Positions 55,285-64,000 of a stretch of DNA of 64,000 bases are shown here, one piece after another (positions within the stretch are counted from its first letter, which is position 1; the number at the start of each line of letters is the position of its first letter). The DNA lies in assembly GCA_029168955.1 (NCBI GenBank), contig JAPDOI010001711.1:86489-150488 (forward strand), given 5' to 3'. This stretch comes from Aplectana chamaeleonis. Taxonomy: Eukaryota; Nematoda; Chromadorea; Rhabditida; Cosmocercidae. The notes under the pieces are model-generated. The model ran no database searches. It was not told the DNA's origin and saw nothing but the letters and a program-made list of their open reading frames with translations. Position numbers and translations under genes: made by a program.

Positions 55285-55782
55285 ATGTGAAAATCGAAAC
55301 ACCGGGGATTTTGGTGATTGCCTCGTTTAGCGATACCAGACTTTACCGTGCAATTATTCTCTTTTTTCTTACATGGGTGCAGATATAGATCTTCACATTT
55401 AGAATGGTACTTCGGAGCGGAAAACTGTAGCAGTGAAAAATTCAAGGAATGTCATAGGTCAAAACGGGGTGCCTTCCAACTTGACTCGTTTCCAATCTTA
55501 CCTGGTGTTGAGGTGATGCAGTAAGCATTCTCGTATGTATTGGAGAATTTTCGACGAGACTCGTTCATTTTTTCCTATCATTCAATTTTCTCGCACGCAC
55601 GTTGACCTACCGTAATACCAGAATTCCAAGCGTGCTGCTTCCCTACCCAATAGGTGCAGACATCGAAGTATATGAGCGTTCTACGTCACGCGAAGTGTCC
55701 TTCTGAAGGCTGGCTTCTCAGTTAAAACATATGAAGACGTCCTATGTCTGTCAGTAAATCTGCTTACAATGCGCAGAGAATG

Positions 55783-56244
55783 TAAAGGCAGTGTTCGCGA
55801 TAAAAGTCGTTTTTCTGTTTTCGCCTATCTTGAAACGGCCCCATGCTGATTTCAAGGATGTCCCTGGAATCGTACAAGACCCCCTGGAAACGGAGTTATG
55901 GCCACTCAAAATTCACCTAGGGAAGCATTGTGTACGAGTTGTCCGAGGCTTGGAACTCCCGTTTGTTGCAGCCGATGTGTGCGAGCCGACCTGAGTAAAG
56001 AGAGCCGTTGAGAATGAAGGGAAGAACGGGGCCTTCGATCGGAAACCATCGTTCATTTAACCACGAATTCAGTGGAACTGTTATAGGACGTGGACGCAGT
56101 GGCTCAATGGGTTGGCTGGCCCACGAGATTTTCACCCACTTCCTGGCCGTTTTCCGTCGCACTTCCGTTCTTAATCCTCTTAGAAGGACCCAAAGCTTAC
56201 GTTTGGGCCGAAAAACGTGTAACTCTTTGTGAACACTGCGTTTA
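55783..56244. mobile_element. AGGCAGTG-family MITE
   Basis: TAAAGGCAGTGTTCGCGATAA on the left, TTGTGAACACTGCGTTTA on the right. Inverse orientation relative to 30819-31292: GATCGTACAAGACCCCC, AGAATGAAGGGAAGAACGG, GGACGTGGACGCAGTGGCTC, CACTTCCGTTCTTAA. Confidence 0.88.
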
Positions 56245-57531
56245 GGACAACCTTGACAGTTTTTACAACCAAATAGCACAGCTTTGAATAAAAAAATGGT
56301 TTAATTATACGCTGACACAATGATTCTGTTCATTATTCAGCATTATTCAGTAGCTTTTACCCTGGATTAATTCCGTCTCATTCAAAGCATATTCCATCCT
56401 ATTTCAGTCCTCTGTATACTCATCGGCAACTCGAGAAGTGTTTGAAAGAAGCGGAGCATTATCTGATGTCTCAATGACCAAGCAAATTCCATAAAAACGC
56501 AAACATTCTTTGTACGATGCCCAGGTACGGGTCGAAAAACCCAACGCTAAGGATGAGACGTGTCGGACGATTTTCCGCCCCTGAGTCTGCCGCGGAGTCT
56601 TGTCTCTGCGCTCCAGCCCATCGACCAAAACGTCTCACAAACCCAATTTGAGCCATACCTATCCTAGCACTCCGCGAATCGTTAAAAGTCGCGATTTGCC
56701 ATTCAAATTTTCCCCTCCGAAGAAAAGCTTTGAACGAGATCAAGTCGAAAACTTCTGGAAAATCGACAATTAAACTCTAGATCCGTGATCGACGCCCCAA
56801 ATAACTCCACCTAGGAGAATTTCTTGAGTCAAGTCTAGGACATTTTTCTAGAAACGATTTCTTCTCAGAGTTTCCAGAGCCTCTCCTATTGGTATAAACA
56901 AACGCCCACATTGGAAGAAATTCGTTGTAAGAAATAAACTCTCCAATCGAAAAATTCTGTTGAAGTTCAAAAACGCTAACAGTTCCTGTGCAAAAGTTTG
57001 GCAAATGTGGCTTCACCAAAATTTTTGCTCAGATGGACTAATGCTTGCGCGTTTTGGAAGGTACAATAAGTGCGTAAATCTGATAAAAAATACCTATGAC
57101 TTTTTTCAGAGTGGCTTTAGGCAGCTGCAAAGGCCATATTCAATTTCAACTCCTAAAATGGTTCTAGAAAAGTGCATCCCATCCGGGATAGCCAGGCTGA
57201 CAAAACGTAGTTCCGTTGTGAGATTCCAAGGGGCAAAATTATGGTAGTCTGGCTCCCGTCATTAGTTGGACGATAGTCCTAGTCCCACCTTGGCGATATG
57301 TAAGTGAAGCCACCCAAAACGGAGTACGGAAATTTTGCCTCTTCTTGGCCGTCTTGGGTCGTCCGAAGTCCCTCCTAGGTCGTTTTGCTAATCCCACTTA
57401 GTCCCACCCCTCCGCAATCTAATCGCCTTTCTGCTTTTTCGACCCCTTAGCATTAGCGCCGACTACTGTGAAAATAATGGAAAGACTGATTCGCGATAAG
57501 CTGGCATCTTTCGTGATTGAAACAGATTTCA
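56245..57531. other. No gene seen
   Basis: Overlapping frames on both strands at 56404-57247 have no recognised motif. Around 57280-57420 and again at 60660-60960 there are diverged copies of GTCGTCCG(T/A)AG(C/T)CCCTCC with TCCTAGG-like neighbours, a small dispersed repeat. Confidence 0.35.
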
Positions 57532-57822
57532 CTGTGCTTCTCTGAAGCGAAATTCCGGTCCACAATTGCACGTCTCGACACACGCTTTGCGACCGCACGC
57601 GCTCGAATCAGTAGAGCTCTCCAACGCCAAAGCCAACTCGATGTGGCTTTTTGATACGGTTTTCTTCAATTTTTATTCAGTTTCCAGTTTCCAAAACCCA
57701 TCCCCTAGAGCCAACAGGTCGGCGGCTGCTGCACTGGAAACTCCTCCCGACTCCAAAGCGCGTGGCCGCAAAGCGTGTCGAGAAGCAATTGCAGACCGGA
57801 AATTCGGCCCAGAGAAGCACAG
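57532..57822. mobile_element. Tc1-type MITE, CTGTGCTTATCTGGG family, copy 3
   Basis: Left CTGTGCTTCTCTGAAGCG, right CGGCCCAGAGAAGCACAG followed by TA. Arms CTCGACACACGCTTTGCG / CGCAAAGCGTGTCGAG. Slightly longer than copies 1 and 2 through indels. Confidence 0.85.
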
Positions 57823-57839
57823 TATTCCTTTTGAACAAC

Positions 57840-58830
57840 ACGGTTTCACTGCTGGTGCATTCACCGTCACTGAGCTTGTAGACGCTGCGTTTTTTGATTG
57901 GTATTCGGGTATCAACAAGGGGAAATTCACTGATAATATCTCACTTTGATTTATTGAAGGCTTTTGATGAAAATGAAAAATTGCTCGTTAAGCTTACGTA
58001 ATCTTGGTGTCGTTGGTCCGTAGCTTGATCGTGGCTCAGATCGTATTTGGAAGGAACAGACGCTGTATGTGGGTTAAGGTGGAGAACTCCTTTTCATCGC
58101 GTTGCCCCCTTTGCACCAGTGGTGTGCCTCAAGGATTCGTTTGTCTCACTCTTTTGTTACTTATTTATACACATGACCTGCCCAACACATCCCTCAATTA
58201 AGGTGTGCAGATATATGCTTTGACGACATCGAGGTGATACGGTACTTATAATGATCAGATCTCAGACAGAGGTCCCTCTAGCTCTGTCTCAGTCCATAGC
58301 GAATATTGTGGATTGAGGCTTCTGTTTGGGGAGAGATACTCTGTCGAATTTGTCCAAAAACTTCATTTGTCGCACACATTGGTAATGTCGCTGCTCCAGA
58401 AAACAGTTTGAACGATCTCAGCATTAACGACTCGCAAGAGGTTCACGATTTGGGAATTATAGTCCAACTCCAGCTTGGAATTTTTGGAAACACATGTAAA
58501 CACGATCGTTTGAAAGGTTTCTTCAGTCATGTTTAGAATTTGTAGAAACATAAAAAATGCAGACTTCTGTATTCTAATCCAAGCTTCTACAAAGCATATG
58601 TTATACCAGTTTTTAGAATACCGTTCAGAAATTTGGAGTCTCCATTTCACAGAGAAAACTTCAAAGGAAGCTTGGAAAAAGTGCAACAGACTTTCGCAAA
58701 GGATCTTGATGTCTGATGCTTTTCGAATCCCACGACTACCATTAGCGCCATGCCAAGTTATGAAGAAAAGAAAGAAACAATTTAGTCTAGAAAAAGTCTC
58801 CTTTATCGACGCGTCTTCAATGATTTAGTT
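57840..58830 (+). mobile_element. CR1-like LINE fragment, reverse transcriptase, dead
   Basis: Frame-shifted pieces in order: QHGFTAGAFTVTELVDAAFF and LLKAFD (palm start, 57836-57970), SGVPQGFVCLTLLLLIYTHD (58110-58175), then NDLSINDSQEVHDLGIIVQL (58410-58480), and FLEYRSEIWSLHF...KKCNRLSQRILM (58608-58720). This is the block order of CR1-type polymerases. The YADD box is not recognisable. It ends near 58830. Confidence 0.8.
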
Positions 58831-60198
58831 TTCTGTTCCAAAGTTCTTAAATGTGAGGTCAGGCTCAAACTCCTTAGCAAGTACTGAGAATATTTCTGGC
58901 CTTGTAGGGAACGCAACTGGTTTATTTTCATTACAAAATTCTAAAGTCAACAAAAGAGAGCCAGTCCTAAAGTCTTAAACTACTTATTCTATAGGTGTGC
59001 TAGATGGCTAGAATTGCTACCTTCCTAGCTTTCTAGAGATTAACTGATAAAAAGTTTTCTGTAGCAGTCACTGAAAAGGATAAGATCTACTTTCAGTTCT
59101 CCAGAATCCAGGACTTTGTAGTGGTCTGTTGTAATCATAACGAAAACTTGGCAAAGCTATATTGTTGGATGGAGGAAGTGGCTTTATGAGTATGATCTTG
59201 TGCGCATAGGCTACGATGCCGAGCTGCCTTGAGTTCATGTTGTGTTCTTGTGTTGTTGTAGCTGTTGTTTTTATGAAAAGAATGGGAGGTTCCTCCTCTG
59301 AGAGTATTGGCCGCGAAAAGAGGCGGAAAATAGCCCACCCTAGGGCTCCACGCAGCGGCTCCTGGCGGGCTCTTTCCCGGCTATTTCTCGGCTTTTCGCG
59401 AAACGGGACAAAGAAGTAGCCGGAGAAATAGCCGAGATCTAACCGAGAAATATCTAGAAGTAAACAAAATTGACCAAAACGCAACCGTAGAAGGCTCGCC
59501 GAGCCACCATCTGGGAGCCGCAAGCTGTTGGGCAGGGCCTTCAGAGAGGCTGAACGAGGTCCAAGCACACCTCATACTTGGGTAATGTGAACCGACGGAG
59601 GTGCTGAAAATCTGTATCATGCCTCTGAGAATGCTCCCGCATATCTACCTGGATAGCATTATTTCTCGGCTATTTCGCGGCCAGCATCATTTGGCGGCTA
59701 TTTTGCGGCGCGCATTATTTAGCGGCTGTTTCAGCTCGGCTATTTCGCGGTGAGCATTATTTCGCGGCTATTATCGCGACTATTTGGGAGTTGGTGGCTT
59801 TGAAGCTAAGTTGTTAAGTGTAGGGAATGCCTAACATTCGAAAACTTGGTGTCAGAGTTTACATAAATGCCCTAGTGCTCTTGTAAATGGCGTCTTCCTA
59901 GCGTCATCCACCTGATTTTTTCCCTTGTGGTCGTATATATCGTTCATTTTCACAATGCTGTGTTTCGAAATAGATTTGAGAATTGCAACTTCCTTCATTA
60001 GAAAAGGGTACAATGAGCTTTTTAGATGTATCAATAATGAAGTGCCTCCACTTTTCGTTTGATTCCTTGTGGTTACTGCAAATGGCTGGATTTGTTTTCG
60101 TATGTACCGGTTCTTTTATTTTCTTACGCACCTTTATAGCGTGCATGCTAATAAATAAACAAATGAAAAATAAGGACAATGAAATATCGTCTTTTTTG
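58831..60198. other. No gene seen; TTTCGCGGCTA repeats
   Basis: At 59300-59460 inverted blocks AAAATAGCC / GGCTATTTCTCGGC; at 59655-59790 a loose array of (T)TTCGCGGCTATT and GCATTATTT units. Frames across 59068-59620 derive from these GC blocks. Confidence 0.5.
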
Positions 60199-60670
60199 TT
60201 AAAGGCAGCATATACACGTAAAACCTGGTTGAGATATCTACGTGAATCGAACCGCATGGCTTACAAAAACATATTGCCTACGCATTTTGAAGTGTCAAAA
60301 ACGACCCACAATGCCACTACATACAGTTAGAAGTTGATTCCGCTCCTGAATTTTCCACGCCCCTGTATTTTGCCTTTTTTCCTCCAACGCAGGGTTGCTG
60401 AGCCATCTTCGCCGTCAGTGACATGTGTGGTTTACTTGTTAGGCAATCTACGAACAGTACCGACGGTGAATATGACCCAGCAGCCTTGAGTTGCAGGAAA
60501 AGGGCAAAATACAGGGGAGCGTGGAAAATACAGGGCCAGAGGCCAACACGTGAAAGCGGCATTGTGGGTCGTTTTTGGCACTTCAGAATGCCGTAGGCGT
60601 TGTAATCTGGACCGTACCATTCTATTTTTCGTAGTTATCTCAATCACGTTTACGAGCGTGTATGCTGCCG
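60199..60670. mobile_element. Fold-back element with AAAGGCAGCATA-ACAC ends
   Basis: TTAAAGGCAGCATATACACGT at the left, ACGAGCGTGTATGCTGCCG at the right. Arms pair further inside: GAAGTGTCAAAAACGACCCA / GGGTCGTTTTTGGCACTTC and CCCCTGTATTTTGCC / GGCAAAATACAGGGG. Older relative of 54588-55247. Confidence 0.82.
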
Positions 60671-62860
60671 CTTTTTGAGCCGTCGTGGGTCATCCGTAGC
60701 CCCCCTCTAAGACGTCCGTAGTCTCACTTCCCCACTCGGTCGACACACATGGCTGGAACTTATACAGAGCAGGACAGAAAATTGTGTTATTGTCCAATAG
60801 GCCGTCCTGGGTCGTTCGTAGCCCCTCCCTACCTTTTCCCTATCGAAGTTGTATCTATGATACCATCAACACCATTGCGGCGGTAGAGACGCGGCCTATG
60901 CTGGCACCTTGACGACCCAGTTTGGGCCTACGAACGACTCAGGTGATGACTACGGACGACCCTATCCTAAAGAGGAGTACGTCGGACTATTATTCAGGCA
61001 TGAGGGGGCTTCCTACGGAACCATATAAAAACTCATGCGGTTAAAAGCCTATTAAATCTTAAATTTGTTCAAGAGGTGTAGCCATTATTTCCCATGGGTT
61101 CGGTGCTTATGGCGCCTTTCTGTACCACTTTGGTTTACATAAATATAAACATTCAGTTAGACGCACTGTTTACGATGGATTTGGTTTTAGAGTTTTCCAT
61201 ATATGATGGAAGCTCTTGTTACCTGTGCATATAACAGGTACGTTGAAAAAGTCGAGAAAAAATCGCTGGAAGACTGTTTTTAACTGGAAATTTTATGAAT
61301 CGATTTTTGAGAAAGGAAGAGGATTGATCGCTAGAAATCGTCAGTGTTATCACTTAACCAATGTATATATTTCATCAGGTTTCACTGATTCGTGCTATAC
61401 AATTTGTTGAATCCTTTTTGATCAGAGCATCGGTTTTTTTTGACAAAGGTTCGAGGCATTCGAGCCTTTCGTATATCTTACATAATAATGTGTTGGTTAC
61501 TCCAAGCAGACTCTCATCTGCGTTTCTAAAGGACGTTGATAGAGTTTAGCATGGGTACTTAGCGCATTATTGTGCGTAGGTTTTTACCCAGTCAGCGAAT
61601 AAAACCCCAAAAACGGTGCTTTTCCCAGAAGCTACGATGCCTTCAAATATTGTATGGCTTTTCTTGGAGAGCTTGAAGCTGCAGGAATAGGCTTCCGCTA
61701 GCCGTAGAGTCCTTCACGCGGAACAATTTATAGCGCCGTTCATTGCACTAGGTAAGCAAAAAGTACACAACCGAACAGGAAAAAGGCAATAAAATCTTTG
61801 GCCTCCACAATGAAGAGATAATAATATGATGACTTGCACTCAAAATCTGAGGGTACAAACGTAGAAAAAGTGCGCAAGTTTCTTCAAGTACAAGCATTCA
61901 TAAAATACATTCACACCGAGAACGACAGAGGCAAAAAGAAACAAATGAGTTGAACCACACTAATGCAGAGATGAAAACAATAGGACTGATGGCATCATAA
62001 CAATGAAAACATTTACAGACACCAAGGCTGAAAAGTGAGAAATGTGGCGTCAGAACGAGATTAAACATAATCAGCATCGCATGATGACAGTACAACCCGA
62101 AGAAATGATGGAAGGGAAGTGTGTCAGTGGCTGAGAAACAAGTTTGATTTTTTATCGATCACCTGGGCTACTAGATAGAATTTCTTTGGTGAAGCTCCAA
62201 TCTACCCATTTCGTACTTTAAAAGTGCCGAACACAAGCAAGGTCATTGATTGGGTAAAAGTATCAGCGGTCAGCTGATCGACTACGGTTGTTCCAAGACT
62301 ATGAAAGGAGATGAATTCATCGGTTGGTTCTCAGCTATGATTAAATGACTTCGATCGATAGACGTGGTCCCTGGCTGTCCCTGGAAACAGCAGCGAGTTG
62401 TTAGAAGTTATTCAGAAAATTCTGATAAAAACTTGGAATAAACACCCAATCGAGGTTTTGGAAGGGTCACCGGGTAATGGTATTTTTTTCCATAGAGTGC
62501 AATGGTTTATCAAATTACCATCGCTGATTTGACGAACTGCCATTAATTCAATGGTCTTTTCGAGGAGTGGATGAATGAAATATACGAAGGCGAGAATGTC
62601 GTGTTAAGTCATAGAATCTATGGCGCTTTACAGTGTTACATAGGAGCAATCTACGACTTACATATATTTTCTTTAAAGCAGAATTGATCCTCGGTCACTA
62701 GGCGTGCTATCAGTTTTTGCCAAAAATTAAGTATCGCCGTAATAAGATGCGATAAAAAGTGCAGAGTACACAATCGGACTCCCCAGCTAATGTTGCAAAA
62801 CGAGTAGGGTTCCTGGGTTCTAAAAAGAAGTTGGGAGGAAATGCCTCAAGAGGTATGTAT
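60671..62860. other. No gene seen
   Basis: 60671-60965 carries the diverged GTCGTCCGTAGCCCCTCC repeats. The remainder (61000-62860) is AT-rich with short frames; I recognise neither exons nor repeats. Confidence 0.35.
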
Positions 62861-62863
62861 TTT

Positions 62864-63228
62864 TCAGGGTACGAAAAAATTCCCTTCCCTACAAGCGATT
62901 TGAAAGAATGAGAAATTCGTTGTTTCCTATTTGAAATCCACAGAAGATTAGATATAGAAGTTAACTCACCGACGTGCAGATGTGCACTCCTCGTTGCTTC
63001 TCCATTTGGCACATTTGGCACTGACGACTGTTCAAGCAGTCTGAGGACAACTCATTTTTGAAATCAACAGTGTTTTCAGAGATCTTGATACCTATACAGT
63101 TAAGAGCGTTTACCTGTTTCAACGACAAAGGTTGGATTCAAATACGATGCATTCCTTTTGTTGAGCATCTCCAACGTCTGTAGATGCACGAGGTTTGGTA
63201 TTTGTATAGAATGCTTCTTCTGCTCCTC
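62864..63228 (-). CDS. Candidate 3' exons of an unrecognised gene
   Basis: Minus strand: 63228-63115 (acceptor TTTCTCTTACAG, donor CAG/GTAAAC), 63040-62970 (acceptor CCTCAG, donor GTGAGT), 62926-62864 (acceptor AAATAG, ends TGA). Phases agree: the joined frame reads EQKKHSIQIPNLVHLQTLEM, LNKRNASYLNPTFVVET, then a cysteine cluster DCLNSRQCQMCQMEKQRG, VHICTSETTNF and QIACREGNFFVP. The introns are 74 and 43 nt; the latter is short but possible in nematodes. I do not recognise a family; the spaced cysteines suggest an extracellular or metal-binding segment. The first of these exons is also open in another frame (see 63345-63476). Confidence 0.4.
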
Positions 63229-63344
63229 TGTAAGAGAAAACTGCAGACATTTATCCGACCGAAGTATGAATGTAAGCTACAAAAGAAGATTTAATCACAA
63301 CACATATTCTGCTATTGTGGTAATGTGATTCGTTCGAAACTTAC

Positions 63345-63476
63345 ATAATGATGGTGATGGCAATCTCTGTAGCGTGTGCATTGGACCCCAACAAAGAGGA
63401 TGCATAGCTTCTTCCTCCAGAGGCAGCGATATCACTGTAAAGATCTTGTTGACCAAACATGGCTTCATCCTCCAAG
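63345..63476 (-). CDS. Candidate exon, unrecognised, same gene possible
   Basis: Minus strand, acceptor CTGCCTAG, donor ATTAT/GTAAGTTT. One frame reads LEDEAMFGQQDLYSDIAASG, then SYASSLLGSNAHATEIAITI; a second frame is also open (KIFTVISLPLEEEAMHPLCW, PMHTLQRL). If joined in phase to the acceptor at 63228, the first frame continues AEEAFYTNTKPRASTDVGD, AQQKECIVFESNLCR and stops at a TGA near 63119, which excludes the exon chain given for 62864-63228. Only one of the two models can be right. Confidence 0.3.
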
Positions 63477-64000
63477 CTAGGCAGTCAACTCCTCTCGCAG
63501 CTGCAGCTTAATTAGACCCTAGCTACACTTCGGCAGAATAAACATGCCCTACATGAACACATTGTGGAACTTCAAATTCCTAGCGAAAAGTCATTGTAGC
63601 GGGCTCAAAACAGAGAGTTCCATCACAGAAAAAATTCCTTCCAGGAACAAGTATGAGGACGAGTCCATAACGCAACGAAAAGATGAGAAGACATGTATCA
63701 TGAAGAGCTAACGCATGCTGAGGAGATACTTTTTATAAAACAAAGTCTGCGTATAGGAAGCGTCCCAGCTGAAAGTGATTCTGGCAAATTTGCAGCCGGT
63801 TGGTCCCGCAGCGAATAGCATGTTTTGCAGCATTACTCGCTCTGCTTCCTGCAGCATTTCGCCGCTTCTTACAGCTAGCCGTTCCTTTTAGGTGCTTGCT
63901 TCTCTGTAGTAGTTTGATGTTAGGAGAAGCTATATCATTTCCGCAGTTTCCAGAGTACAACTAGGGCCCAATCAACAGCTGCATCTGGCTTGACAGAAAT
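63477..64000. other. Possible upstream exons, not resolved
   Basis: On the minus strand the stretch 63690-63535 reads LVLILVPGRNFFCDGTLCF, EPATMTFR, stop, EFEVPQCVHVGHVYSAE in one frame, which looks protein-like except for the in-frame TAG. I could not place consistent splice sites. The rest shows nothing. Confidence 0.25.

Overview
The window is nuclear DNA of a nematode, most likely a strongylid (clade V, hookworm-like). The evidence is nematode-type introns (short ones with TTTCAG-like acceptors, plus multi-kilobase ones), an rpl-18 and a bestrophin that read clearly as nematode proteins, RTE-type retrotransposons, perfect or near-perfect copies of the nematode SL1 spliced leader, and a very dense load of inverted-repeat DNA elements. 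The species call is inference; nothing here was searched against a database.

Genes. All convincing host genes are on the minus strand. (1) rpl-18 (ribosomal protein L18/eL18), 479-10044: the ATG sits alone at the end of a 5' exon, three further coding exons are visible, and the last roughly 48 codons lie beyond the left edge. One intron is 7.4 kb and is filled with LINE debris and MITEs. (2) A complete 12-exon bestrophin chloride-channel gene, 31530-39907 (468 codons plus stop), whose splice phases agree at every junction. (3) A weakly supported split ORF at 25975-27000, broken by two MITEs. (4) Candidate 3' exons of an unrecognised gene near the right edge (62864-63476).

Mobile DNA. Two near full-length, frame-broken RTE retrotransposons lie on the minus strand (20917-24202, with a perfect 10-bp target duplication, and 44883-48146, inserted in a palindromic element). 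A third, 5'-truncated copy is on the plus strand (40595-42245). Older CR1/jockey-like LINE pieces occur at 1286-2345, 4553-4834, about 6310-6535 and 57840-58830. Most of the rest is made of non-autonomous inverted-repeat elements in several families: AGGCAGTG...(TTAA flanks), GGCGCTATTCATAC / GGCTCCGTCC / GGCCATTGTTATACC (TTA or TAA duplications), CTGTGCTTATCTGGG and CAGTT(T/G)ACCGC (TA duplications), and several large fold-back elements, often nested.

Most unusual part: 13.2-20.7 kb. Two inverted arrays of a 42-bp AT-rich satellite bound a 3.4-kb segment; next comes a CGGATAA-rich array; then a 1.4-kb long inverted repeat carrying a perfect 22-nt SL1 sequence followed by a GT splice donor; then a fold-back element built of TTACATGTAAC-type repeats carrying a second SL1-like cassette (two substitutions, again followed by GT). 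Both cassettes keep the short stem expected around the SL/donor junction and have an Sm-like U-rich motif 60-90 nt downstream. Whether these are expressed, mobile SL RNA genes is the main open question of the window.
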